Numbered from the stretch's first letter, positions 1 to 6,559 are shown. The stretch: DNA of 6,815 nucleotides from Candidatus Uhrbacteria bacterium (GCA_018701105.1 JABIWD010000061.1:1-6815); one strand, 5' to 3'. Translations and numbers: made by a program. The notes: a model not told the origin generated them from the letters alone.

Positions 1-434
1 CTTCATTGCATGTTGATGAGGCTCGTTTTGATACGGATGAGCTAAATGAGCTGATTGAAGATCTGAAAGAGGCTATGAAGGAGGATAATGGGATTGGGAT
101 TGCGGCGCCACAGGTTGGTGTGCATGATCGTGTGATCATTGTTGATATGGGTGACATTGGACCGACTGCGTTTGTGAATCCGAAGATCGTCTCACGCTCA
201 ATGAGCAAGTTCGACTTTGAGGAAGGTTGCCTTTCTGTGCCTGGAGTTTATGGGATGGTTGAGCGCCACAAGAAAGTTAAGGTTAAGGCGTATACACAGA
301 ATGGTGAGCCAGTGACGTTAGGTTTAAAAGGTACACTCGCTGTTGTGTTCCAACACGAGATCGACCATTTGGACGGAATACTGTTTATTGAAAAAGTAAA
401 AGTCTACACACATGGAGCCAACGTACAAATTTGA
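1..434 (+). CDS. def: Peptide deformylase, 5'-truncated by window edge
   Basis: Metal-dependent hydrolase that removes the formyl group from the N-terminal formyl-methionine of nascent proteins in the cytoplasm, at the ribosome. All three family motifs are visible. Counting from the TTG at position 6, motif I GIGIAAPQVG is at residues 29-38, motif II EGCLS at 73-77 (metal ligand Cys75), and motif III QHEIDH at 116-121 (His117 and His121 bind the metal, Glu118 is catalytic). The reading frame is open to the left edge (frame starts at nt 3). The first visible residues (LHVDEARFD) match the family just after its usual PxLR-like N-terminal segment, so the TTG at 6 is very unlikely to be the start and roughly 20-25 residues are missing. 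The C-terminal tail after HLDG is short, about 18 residues, with a normal TGA stop. The last 23 bp overlap fmt in another frame, the classic def-fmt pairing, suggesting one transcript and coupled translation. Confidence 0.97.
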   Translation, partial: SLHVDEARFDTDELNELIEDLKEAMKEDNGIGIAAPQVGVHDRVIIVDMGDIGPTAFVNPKIVSRSMSKFDFEEGCLSVPGVYGMVERHKKVKVKAYTQNGEPVTLGLKGTLAVVFQHEIDHLDGILFIEKVKVYTHGANVQI

Positions 435-1347
435 TCAACTCAAAGTTATTTACTTTGGCACACCCGAGGTTTCTATATTTGGTTTGAAGGCGCTCATTGA
501 TGACGAGCGTTTTAAGGTTCTGGCAGTTGTTACGCAGCCACCGAAACCAGTTGGACGAAAACAGGTGATCACAAAGTCGCCTATCCATGATTTTGCGGAC
601 GAGCATAAGATTCAGGTACTGACTCCAGTGAAAGCTCGAGATGCAATGGGCGAGCTTACTGGTTTTGATGCTGATCTACATATCGTAGTTGCATATGGGC
701 AGATATTGCCGAACGATCTGGTTGAATCTCCATACTACGGAACGCTAAACATCCACCCTTCTCTTCTACCAAGATGGCGAGGAGCGGCGCCTGTCCCTGC
801 TACGATTTTAAGCGGCGATAAGGAGGCTGGGGTGTGTATAATGCTAATGGACGATAAAATGGACCACGGGCCAGTTTTGGACGTCCAGAAGGTCGTTGTT
901 GGTGGGAAAACAACGGATGAATTGCTGCCTGAGCTCATGAAGCTAGGTGCTGACCGACTTCCTGATATTGCCAACGAATGGGCGAAGGAGCGGATGACAC
1001 CAAAACCTCAAGATCATGATCTTGCTACATTCAGCAAAATGATGAGTCGTGACGATGCCAAGATCGATCTCGCTGCGCCGATCGAGCAGATCGAGCGCAT
1101 GATTAGAGCGTATGACCCATGGCCAGGCACGTGGATCGAAGCTGAGATCGACGGTACATGGAAGCGTGTAAAGATATTGAAAGCTCACATCGGAGGAGAG
1201 GACGCGGACATGACGCTCAAAACGAGCTCGAACGAGACCAGTATCGCGACACTCACGATCGACTCGCTGCAGATTGAGGGCAAGAAGCCGATATCGGGTG
1301 AAGAGTTTGCGAAGACACACAAGAATCAGACCTGGAATATAAAATAG
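412..1347 (+). CDS. fmt: Methionyl-tRNA formyltransferase
   Basis: Transfers a formyl group from 10-formyl-tetrahydrofolate to the amino group of methionyl-initiator tRNA, making fMet-tRNA for translation initiation; its product is later deformylated by the def protein encoded just upstream. At 311 aa it has normal family length. The N-terminal Rossmann-like formyltransferase domain starts with KVIYFGTPEVS (11-21). The signature NIHPSLLPRWRGAAP (113-127) contains the catalytic Asn113 and His115, and MDHGP (150-154) contains Asp151; these sit five residues later than N108/H110/D146 of the E. coli enzyme. The C-terminal tRNA-binding OB-like domain (about 215-311) is marked by RAYDPWPGTW (232-241). 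The ATG start overlaps the def end by 23 bp and has no good Shine-Dalgarno, so start by re-initiation from def is likely. The first core strand begins at residue 11, so a somewhat later start cannot be excluded. The TAG stop lies within the left arm of the terminator hairpin. Confidence 0.98.
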   Translation: MEPTYKFDQLKVIYFGTPEVSIFGLKALIDDERFKVLAVVTQPPKPVGRKQVITKSPIHDFADEHKIQVLTPVKARDAMGELTGFDADLHIVVAYGQILPNDLVESPYYGTLNIHPSLLPRWRGAAPVPATILSGDKEAGVCIMLMDDKMDHGPVLDVQKVVVGGKTTDELLPELMKLGADRLPDIANEWAKERMTPKPQDHDLATFSKMMSRDDAKIDLAAPIEQIERMIRAYDPWPGTWIEAEIDGTWKRVKILKAHIGGEDADMTLKTSSNETSIATLTIDSLQIEGKKPISGEEFAKTHKNQTWNIK

Positions 1348-1371
1348 CAGGCATTTAATGCCTGCTATTTT
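1341..1371 (+). terminator. Intrinsic terminator of def-fmt (probably bidirectional)
   Basis: A perfect 13-bp inverted repeat: AAAATAGCAGGCA (1341-1353), loop TTTAA, TGCCTGCTATTTT (1359-1371). The fmt stop codon TAG (1345-1347) is part of the left arm, so termination occurs almost immediately after the gene. The symmetric A-run and T-run mean it could also stop minus-strand transcription coming from the convergent glycan operon before it enters fmt antisense. Confidence 0.85.
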
Positions 1372-1425
1372 GCTGACGTTTTCTTGTAGTTCTGGAATTG
1401 CTGGTTGTGCTGACTTTCACTGAAA

Positions 1426-1560
1426 CGAAAAGGTTGCTTCACTACCGTTCGCAATGACGTGCTGGGTTTCAATCATTATCAGACATTCCGAAATGTCAGA
1501 TAACTACTAGAACGTCATTGCGAGGAGTGAGTGGTAACGAGCAACGAAGCAACCTTTTCG
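1426..1560. repeat. REP/MITE-like interrupted inverted-repeat element
   Basis: Outer arms CGAAAAGGTTGCTTC (1426-1440) and GAAGCAACCTTTTCG (1546-1560) are exact 15-bp reverse complements. Inner arms CGCAATGACGT (1450-1460) and ACGTCATTGCG (1512-1522) are exact 11-bp reverse complements. The spacers between outer and inner arm differ (9 bases left, 23 right). The right half reads CGTCATTGCGAGGAGTG...GAAGCAACC, which resembles the widespread intergenic GTCATTGCGAG...GAAGCAAT type palindromic repeat that I recall from many bacterial genomes. The interior holds a further small palindrome. No protein of its own is encoded and no clear target-site duplication is seen, so a non-autonomous, possibly degraded element is the best reading. 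Confidence 0.7.
1477..1502. repeat. Imperfect palindrome at the core of the inverted-repeat element
   Basis: TATC-A-GACATT-CCGA-AATGTC-A-GATA: ten base pairs in two blocks (TATC/GATA and GACATT/AATGTC) separated by one A/A mismatch and closed by a four-base loop. It lies at the centre of the 1426-1560 element, so the whole can be drawn as nested hairpins. Its role is unknown; it may be just the tip of the repeat, or an operator-like site. Confidence 0.55.
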
Positions 1561-1615
1561 ATTAAGCGAGTGCTGGCGAATACCGGCAAGTATCAGCGAA
1601 TTTTGACCTTTGCGC

Positions 1616-1644
1616 AAAATAAAACACGCGCTCTTCGACGCGTG
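1616..1644 (-). terminator. Intrinsic terminator on the minus strand, end of the small RNA
   Basis: Read on the minus strand, CACGCG (1644-1639) pairs with CGCGTG (1630-1625) across an eight-base loop, with a further T-G wobble possible inside, and is followed directly by TTTTATTTT (1624-1616). A GC-rich stem followed by a U-tract is the canonical Rho-independent layout, and the direction is clearly minus, because the plus strand has no U-tract after the stem. It would end both the small RNA and read-through from the glycan operon upstream. Confidence 0.8.
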
Positions 1645-1758
1645 AGTGTACCCTGCCAACGCAGGTGGTTCCAACATAGAGTCCGATCGGGCTTGGGCGA
1701 ACCCATACCGTTGCGAAGAGACAGCCATGGCCTTGCACCATGTTCCTAACTCAGTGTT
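1625..1758 (-). ncRNA. Candidate small structured RNA (6S-like architecture?)
   Basis: A stand-alone minus-strand transcription unit is implied. A sigma70-like promoter (1765-1792) predicts a start near 1758, and a terminator hairpin plus U-tract ends it near 1616-1625. No convincing protein lies between. The RNA folds on paper into an interrupted rod: UGAGU (1753-1749) with ACUCA (1647-1643), AACAUGG (1744-1738) with CUAUGUU (1679-1673), and an apical hairpin UGGG-UUCG-CCCA (1705-1694). On the 3' side only, between the first two helices, sits a small hairpin CCUGC-GUUG-GCAGG (1665-1652), opposite a short unpaired 5' side. A long rod with a central bubble and an extra 3'-side hairpin recalls 6S RNA, the RNA polymerase-sequestering regulator, but at about 115-140 nt it is shorter than typical 6S and I cannot confirm conserved sequence. 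The closing helix overlaps the terminator stem by two bases. SRP, tRNA and tmRNA identities were considered and not supported. Confidence 0.5.
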
Positions 1759-1764
1759 AACCGC

Positions 1765-1792
1765 ATTGTACATGAACGGATATTTCCGTCAA
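1765..1792 (-). promoter_or_regulatory. Sigma70-like promoter for the small RNA
   Basis: On the minus strand, -35 TTGACG (1792-1787, five of six consensus), a 16-bp spacer, and -10 TACAAT (1770-1765, five of six). The predicted start is near 1758. It lies only 12 bp past the stop codon of the polymerase/ligase gene, so it is positioned to drive the downstream small RNA independently of the operon. Confidence 0.65.
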
Positions 1793-1804
1793 GGTTAGCG
1801 AGTG

Positions 1805-3346
1805 CTATTTGGACCGGTTAGCCGTTGCACTTGCGGTCTTTCGCTTCATGATAACGAGTTTCTTTTTACGCGCCTTTTGCAACCGTTCATCCTCGAATGG
1901 AATCAGCGCGACGACGATAGCAATAGTTCCCCACCCTATTGGATGGTTGAGATATGGCGAGAAGAAATGCACGACGTAAATACCGACGATGCTGAGGAAC
2001 ATTGTGGCGTATAACCACCGTCGAGGCTTGTCGATTTCGAATAAGATCCAAAGGTCCTTGAAAAGAAGTCTTGATATCCAAAGTATGAAGAAGGCTCCTA
2101 GTATTCCAAATTTGAGCCACAGATCCAACCAGCCCCACTCGAATGCATATGTCTCTACAATGTCTGAGTCGTGACTATCTATCCAGCGCGGATCGCTAGT
2201 TTTGTATGCAAGAGTTTTGCCGAGTCCGTAGCCAGATACAGGTGATTCGATAACGGCGTCGAGCATTGGGGTAAGTAATTGAGTGCGTGAGTCTATCGCG
2301 ACGTCACTAACACCGGTAGCTCGTCCAGAGAAGAGACCGCTAAAGAATGCAAAATCAACAGACTGATAAATTGGTACCGCGATGATGACCCAGAGTAATG
2401 CGAGAGCTCCGATCTTGATTGCAGCGAAGTCAGGTACCTTCGATAAAGTCTTCTTCCACCCTGTCCATTTTAGTACGGCGATGAAGAGTATTGGAACAGT
2501 TGCAACCAACGCGACCCAGAAGCTTCTAGATAAACTCGCCAAGATAGCTGCGAATGTGATTAGGAATATAATGCGCGCGCCAGAATCTCGTGACTTTTCT
2601 CCTATCCAGATGTACGCAGCCGATCCCAACATCGCCGGTACTAAGAACCATTGGGACTGCAGGAAGACTCGATATATATTTCCACCCTGCAACGTAATCT
2701 CGCCAAGTCGCGTGTCGCGGATCCATGTGTATACGTAGTCTAGTGTCTTTGGATGTAGATGACCAAACATGAACAGGAATAGCAATGTCTTGGATGCGAT
2801 CCAAAGCATCCCCGCTCCTACAGCCTGCAAAAGTAGTCGTCTTGAATCTGCGTCTCGAACCCAAACCCACGCTGCTAGGACATAGCCGATAGCGAGGTAC
2901 CCGTTTGCATCCAGGTAAATGTTCCGTAGTCCATTGCCGTTTAGAACTCCAAGAAGAACTGCATACAAGATCACGGTCGCGATCAGTAACGAGAGCATTC
3001 GGAAGTGCGCTGGAATTGGGTTCTCGCGTTTCTTAAGTATAGAAAAGATTGTCGCTAACATCAGGATTCCGAATATCGCGATACGTAGGCCAATCGACGC
3101 ACCGAGCATTTCAATGTTCAGGCTGTGACCGTTTGATGTCGCGATGATCTCGGCGACTGCAATTGGAAATAACCATTCAGGATGTTTGTTTGCGATCATG
3201 ACGAGCAAGATCACTGCGATCGCAAAGAGCGCAGACTCAAGCTCGGTGTGCAATGTTAGGAACGACAAGATGTCGAGTGCAACAAGTCCGCCAAGAATTA
3301 ACCACATTGGTTTCCCTGTGAACTGCTTGATGAACGTTAACTTCAT
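1805..3346 (-). CDS. O-antigen polymerase/ligase family membrane protein (Wzy/WaaL-like)
   Basis: A 513-aa polytopic inner-membrane protein with about ten or more hydrophobic segments (for example residues 15-31, 36-52, 84-104, 117-135, 148-163, 174-194, 233-248, 258-290, 311-328, 411-428, 445-463, 470-484). The large loop after about residue 330 contains SRTQLL (353-358) and ESPVSGYGLGKTL (367-379), the hallmark of the O-antigen ligase/polymerase superfamily; SLSRSFWVAL (271-280) and EWGWLDLWLKFGILG (403-417) are also typical. Such enzymes act on the outer face of the membrane, polymerising lipid-linked repeat units or transferring the glycan to lipid or protein. Sequence alone does not separate these roles. 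The very basic C-terminal tail (491-513) is probably cytoplasmic. The start is ATG at 3346, which overlaps the GT2 stop as ATGA; an upstream ATG at 3457 would add 37 residues lying inside the GT2 gene with no membrane or family character. No Shine-Dalgarno is seen, so translation probably depends on coupling. Confidence 0.88.
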   Translation of the reverse strand: MKLTFIKQFTGKPMWLILGGLVALDILSFLTLHTELESALFAIAVILLVMIANKHPEWLFPIAVAEIIATSNGHSLNIEMLGASIGLRIAIFGILMLATIFSILKKRENPIPAHFRMLSLLIATVILYAVLLGVLNGNGLRNIYLDANGYLAIGYVLAAWVWVRDADSRRLLLQAVGAGMLWIASKTLLFLFMFGHLHPKTLDYVYTWIRDTRLGEITLQGGNIYRVFLQSQWFLVPAMLGSAAYIWIGEKSRDSGARIIFLITFAAILASLSRSFWVALVATVPILFIAVLKWTGWKKTLSKVPDFAAIKIGALALLWVIIAVPIYQSVDFAFFSGLFSGRATGVSDVAIDSRTQLLTPMLDAVIESPVSGYGLGKTLAYKTSDPRWIDSHDSDIVETYAFEWGWLDLWLKFGILGAFFILWISRLLFKDLWILFEIDKPRRWLYATMFLSIVGIYVVHFFSPYLNHPIGWGTIAIVVALIPFEDERLQKARKKKLVIMKRKTASATANRSK

Positions 3347-4038
3347 AGGGAGTGCTTGTTTATGATGACAGCCTTTGCTGCTTCGTACTTCTTTACGCGT
3401 GCCGATATTCCTGGCAGCCATTTCCATGGCGCCTTGTACCAGCTCTTTGGTAACCATGACGATATTCCCGCGCGTTCAACTGTCATACTCATGAGCTCGC
3501 CTGGCACGTAGACACCCGTGTGCCCCGCTTCGCTCATAGTGAGCCACAGGTCCCAGTCCTGGAATCGCTTCACAGCTTCGTCGAACATCGGAAAGTCATC
3601 ACGCTTAATCAGCCCTGAGGTGTGAATGTAGTTCATCTTCTTGAGACGTTCGATATCGAAAGCACCCGTTTTAAAGAGCTTCCACCCAAACCTGAAGTCT
3701 GAGTAAGCAAATGAAGCTTCAGAGCCTATAAGAGCATTCTCGAGCTTCTCGAGGGCATCTGGTACAAGAATTGCATCAGCATCTAAGAAGATTACGTAGT
3801 CACCGCTCGATTCCTTGAAACCTCGGTTCCGAGTTGGATTCGAGCCTCTATTCTCTTGGTGTATGACTTTCACGCGATCCAGTTCCTCGTACTGTCTTAA
3901 CGCATCCTTTGTATCGTCTGACGATCCATCATTAACAACAATGATTTCGATATCAACATTGGTCGACGAGAGCGCCGAGTCTATCGCCTTACCTACGGAG
4001 CTCGCGTGATTATAGCTTGGAATTATGACGGATATCAT
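3343..4038 (-). CDS. Glycosyltransferase family 2
   Basis: A 231-aa GT-A fold enzyme expected to add one sugar from a nucleotide-sugar donor to a lipid-linked acceptor at the cytoplasmic face of the membrane. The nucleotide-binding start VIIPSYNHA (4-12), VVNDGSSDD (34-42), RNRGF (70-74) and the metal-binding DAD in FLDADA (84-89) are all present, followed by the acceptor/catalytic-base region RFQDWDLW (158-165, Asp161/Asp163 in the ED-like position). No clear transmembrane helix is seen; the aromatic, basic stretch near 194-209 could contact the membrane. The ATG overlaps the preceding GT4 stop as ATGA and is preceded by AGAGGA at good spacing; its TGA in turn overlaps the polymerase/ligase start. 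Sugar specificity cannot be read from sequence. Confidence 0.93.
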   Translation of the reverse strand: MISVIIPSYNHASSVGKAIDSALSSTNVDIEIIVVNDGSSDDTKDALRQYEELDRVKVIHQENRGSNPTRNRGFKESSGDYVIFLDADAILVPDALEKLENALIGSEASFAYSDFRFGWKLFKTGAFDIERLKKMNYIHTSGLIKRDDFPMFDEAVKRFQDWDLWLTMSEAGHTGVYVPGELMSMTVERAGISSWLPKSWYKAPWKWLPGISARVKKYEAAKAVIINKHSL

Positions 4039-5060
4039 ATTTCCTCTAGTCGTGCTTTCAGTTTTGAAAATACTGCGTCGGGTGTGAAGTGCTCATCAAC
4101 TCGCTTCTTTGCTGCGGCACCAAGCTCGACTCGTCTACCACGATCTTGAATCAACCGCATCATTGCATCGGTAAGTTCCTCGTCAGAGCTCACCAGGAAT
4201 CCAGTCTCGCCATCAAGGACGGCCTCGTCAACTCCAGGAATTCTACTTGCGATCGACGGTACACCAAAAGTAGCAGCCTCTGCGTATACAATTCCAAATC
4301 CCTCACGATCACCTTGCGTCGTAATCGTTGGCATAATAAAGATATCCGCCTTGCTGAGTCTTCTGTGAACGTCCTCATCGGGCGCATCAACAATAATTCT
4401 CACAATCTCGCCAAGATCAAGTTCCTTTACGAGCTCAAGAAGAGTTTCTCGATATTCTCCATCACCTCCATATATCGTGTAGCGCAAACGACCATGCATA
4501 TGCGGCATCTTAGAAAGTGCGCGGAGAACTCTTTGATGACCCTTTCTTTCAACAAGACGCCCAACAGATATCAGATTTACTGTCTCCGATTCCTGGCGCT
4601 CTCCAACCTCGCCTCGTATACCAGGAAGTGGATGAACAACCATAGGATCAACCTTCACAAACTTTTCAACCTCGTCGGCAAGATACTGAGTGTTTGTAAC
4701 AACTGTGTGCGCCCTCTTTAATATAATCTTTGTAATAAACTTCTTCCATAAATTGCGCGTAGCAAGCTCAAAGTCCATTCCATGTAATACGACAACGTAT
4801 GGGACTTTGTTGCGACGCCAGTTTAGAAAAGCAACGATACCAAGTGGCAGCACATGGTGAACCATCAGCACATCATCCTCTCGGTCGAGTATAAGCTGCA
4901 GCGCGCCGATCCATCCTGGCCAACCAGCGCTCATGAATCCATGCTCCTCATCCGTAAGAACCGTCATGTCATCACCAAAAAACTTACACATCTCTTCTGT
5001 GTATCTTGCCACGCCGCCTTTGGCTGGTGGGTAATCGATTGTCAGCGTGCACATCTTCAT
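4035..5060 (-). CDS. Glycosyltransferase family 4 (GT-B fold)
   Basis: A 341-aa retaining glycosyltransferase of the two-Rossmann GT-B type. The N-terminal acceptor domain begins MKMCTLTIDYPP and GGVARY (15-20), the glycine-rich loop typical of this family. The C-terminal donor domain begins at VNLISVGRLVERKG (161-174) with the conserved Arg/Lys pair, and carries the EX7E motif as REGFGIVYAE (252-261, Glu253 and Glu261), then GVPSIASR (266-273) and DGETGFLV (283-290). It probably extends the same lipid-linked glycan as its neighbours; the donor sugar is unknown. The ATG at 5060 overlaps the flippase stop as ATGA. A second ATG two codons on (5054) has a better-spaced AAAGGT, but the first Met gives the usual MKxCxLTxDYPP beginning, so it is preferred. 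The product is complete and of normal length. Confidence 0.93.
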   Translation of the reverse strand: MKMCTLTIDYPPAKGGVARYTEEMCKFFGDDMTVLTDEEHGFMSAGWPGWIGALQLILDREDDVLMVHHVLPLGIVAFLNWRRNKVPYVVVLHGMDFELATRNLWKKFITKIILKRAHTVVTNTQYLADEVEKFVKVDPMVVHPLPGIRGEVGERQESETVNLISVGRLVERKGHQRVLRALSKMPHMHGRLRYTIYGGDGEYRETLLELVKELDLGEIVRIIVDAPDEDVHRRLSKADIFIMPTITTQGDREGFGIVYAEAATFGVPSIASRIPGVDEAVLDGETGFLVSSDEELTDAMMRLIQDRGRRVELGAAAKKRVDEHFTPDAVFSKLKARLEEI

Positions 5061-6490
5061 ACCTTTCTTATACCACGAAAGAAGCTTTTTATCTGGTCAA
5101 ACTCAATTGCCTTGAATACGAACAAGCTCGCGACATAAGTAACGCCACCTGCAACGATCTGGAATACGACATGTGCAATCTCGCGCAATCCCATTACAAC
5201 AAGGAACATGAGCGCTCCTGACAATACGATAGGAGCCCATACCCTTAGGAGTTTTACGAGATCGTACTTCAACGACTTTCGTACCGCAACCATACCGGCC
5301 GAGAACAAGAAAAAGAAACTTAGTAGTGCTGCGATACTTGCGCCGAGTACGCCATGTACCGGAATCAAGATCACGTTTGCAACAACATTGATCACCATTG
5401 TTCCACCCATGATCGTAGTCTTTGTAGACTGTCGATCGTCCGCGTTCAGCATCGCACCAATCGGAAAATCGAGGAAGATAAAGATCAGCACAAATATCAA
5501 TACCTGCAATGGCATCACAGAATTCAAGTAATCGGTTCCGTATATCAGTGGGACAACCGAACCGGCTACTGCAAAGATGCCGAGCACTATCGGAATCGCT
5601 AGGATCATCATGTACCACATAGCCTTGTTGAAGGTATCCTCGAGTCCCTTCTTGTCGCCTTCCTGTATCAGTCTGCTAAAGGTCGGATACAGAGCAGCAA
5701 CAAATGCCATTGGCAGAAATTGGAAGGCGTATGTGAGTTTGTATGCTATCGAATACCACCCAACAGCCTCGTCACCAACAAAACGCTCGAGCAGTATCGA
5801 GTCAGTTGTGGAATAGATCTTCACGAAAATCGCAGCGAGTGCAAACGGTAGCGCCATCTTGATCAATCTCTTTGACCACTTGGAACCGAGACTCAGCTTG
5901 AAAGGTTTCAGTCCCACTTTACGCAATCGTGATGATGAGTAGAGGACATTCCAGAGACTACCTCCGAGCAAGGCCACGATCAACACAACAAGATTTGGCG
6001 CGACAAGCAAGCTCGTGATTCCAATCATCAGCGTTATCGCCTGCCCAATAAAGATACCAACAGACTCAAATCCTAGCGTGTGCCGTCCGCGGAATACTCC
6101 GTAGTATGTAAGGTGAAATGAATCGAGGATCATCACTCCTATTGCGACATACATCAGCGATCGCGTTAGCTCGTCGTACCCAAGCGCGAACGATACGATG
6201 ACAACGATCGCTGCGGCGAGTGCACTGAGTCCAAGTTTCATGCCTAGCACATGACTCAGGATCTTCTGCTGGTCATCCGGATGCTTTGCGGTTTCGCGTA
6301 CGAGTACTGGCGTTAGTCCGAAGTCTGCGATCACTCCAACCATGGTCGTTATCGACAGTGCCAAGAAGTACTTCCCCGTCCATTCAACTCCGACAATACG
6401 TGCAATCAAAGCAAAATAGACAAAAGCAATAAACTTTTGTCCGATTGAAGCTACTGTCAAAAACGCGGTATTACGTGCTAAACGCGACAT
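5057..6490 (-). CDS. Wzx-like lipid-linked oligosaccharide flippase (MOP/MVF superfamily)
   Basis: A 477-aa membrane protein with around 12-14 hydrophobic helices spread evenly over its length, the size and layout of polysaccharide-exporting flippases. It is expected to move undecaprenyl-linked sugar units from the cytoplasmic to the outer leaflet. Family-typical segments are the N-terminal helix after MSRLARNTAF, DFGLTPVLVRETAKHPD (56-72), YSTTDSILLERFVGDEAVGWY (226-246; in TTD-x-ILL form), and NVVANVILIPVHGVLGASIAA (368-388). It is the first gene of the four-gene minus-strand operon and its TGA overlaps the GT4 ATG. Upstream on the minus strand are possible promoter hexamers very close to the ATG and only a weak, distant AGGTAGGA as ribosome binding site, so the leader may be very short. 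A general MATE-type exporter is the alternative, but the operon context favours glycan flipping. Confidence 0.91.
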   Translation of the reverse strand: MSRLARNTAFLTVASIGQKFIAFVYFALIARIVGVEWTGKYFLALSITTMVGVIADFGLTPVLVRETAKHPDDQQKILSHVLGMKLGLSALAAAIVVIVSFALGYDELTRSLMYVAIGVMILDSFHLTYYGVFRGRHTLGFESVGIFIGQAITLMIGITSLLVAPNLVVLIVALLGGSLWNVLYSSSRLRKVGLKPFKLSLGSKWSKRLIKMALPFALAAIFVKIYSTTDSILLERFVGDEAVGWYSIAYKLTYAFQFLPMAFVAALYPTFSRLIQEGDKKGLEDTFNKAMWYMMILAIPIVLGIFAVAGSVVPLIYGTDYLNSVMPLQVLIFVLIFIFLDFPIGAMLNADDRQSTKTTIMGGTMVINVVANVILIPVHGVLGASIAALLSFFFLFSAGMVAVRKSLKYDLVKLLRVWAPIVLSGALMFLVVMGLREIAHVVFQIVAGGVTYVASLFVFKAIEFDQIKSFFRGIRKV

Positions 6491-6501
6491 ATGTTAGGCT
6501 T

Positions 6502-6537
6502 ATCCTACCTTATTACGAAGGCTTGATCAATTGACAA
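6502..6537 (-). promoter_or_regulatory. Possible promoter of the glycan operon
   Basis: Two overlapping minus-strand candidates: TTGATC (6530-6525), 17 bp, TAGGAT (6507-6502); and TTGTCA (6537-6532), 16 bp, TAATAA (6515-6510). Either start point would leave only about 5-13 nt before the flippase ATG at 6490, suggesting a nearly leaderless message. The candidate -35 boxes abut or overlap the -35 of the divergent plus-strand promoter, so the two directions could compete. Confidence 0.4.
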
Positions 6538-6559
6538 GGGCGATCTCTTTGGGTATACA
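6531..6559 (+). promoter_or_regulatory. Strong sigma70-type promoter for the right-edge gene
   Basis: TTGACA (6531-6536, perfect -35), a spacer of exactly 17 bp, and TATACA (6554-6559, -10 with four of six matches). The predicted start near 6566 would leave about 10 nt of leader before the ATG at 6576, and would fall at the AGGAGG ribosome binding site, so the true start may be a few bases further upstream. Confidence 0.65.

Noticed and set aside
1426..1560. CRISPR array or attachment site
   Set aside because: The repeats are inverted, not direct and regularly spaced; there is no tRNA target or integrase nearby.
1640..1760. Small SRP (4.5S) RNA, tRNA or tmRNA
   Set aside because: The conserved SRP core GGAAGGAAGCAGC is absent on both strands; the GGGTTCGCCC loop is a four-base UUCG hairpin and not a tRNA T-arm, with no acceptor stem or anticodon arm; there is no alanine-like acceptor or CCA end for tmRNA.
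1507..1773. Open frames on both strands (88 aa minus, 72 aa plus) across the intergenic region
   Set aside because: They run through the inverted repeat, the terminator and the small RNA promoter, have no ribosome site or recognisable protein character, and overlap each other; they are chance frames in structured noncoding DNA.
3347..3457. N-terminal extension of 37 residues on the polymerase/ligase
   Set aside because: The extra part lies wholly inside the GT2 coding sequence, is hydrophilic with no family similarity, and the ATGA overlap at 3346 repeats the pattern of the other two junctions.
4089..4721. Plus-strand 210-aa frame antisense to the GT4 gene
   Set aside because: It is a long shadow frame opposite a gene with complete GT4 motifs; its translation has no family features and no start signals.
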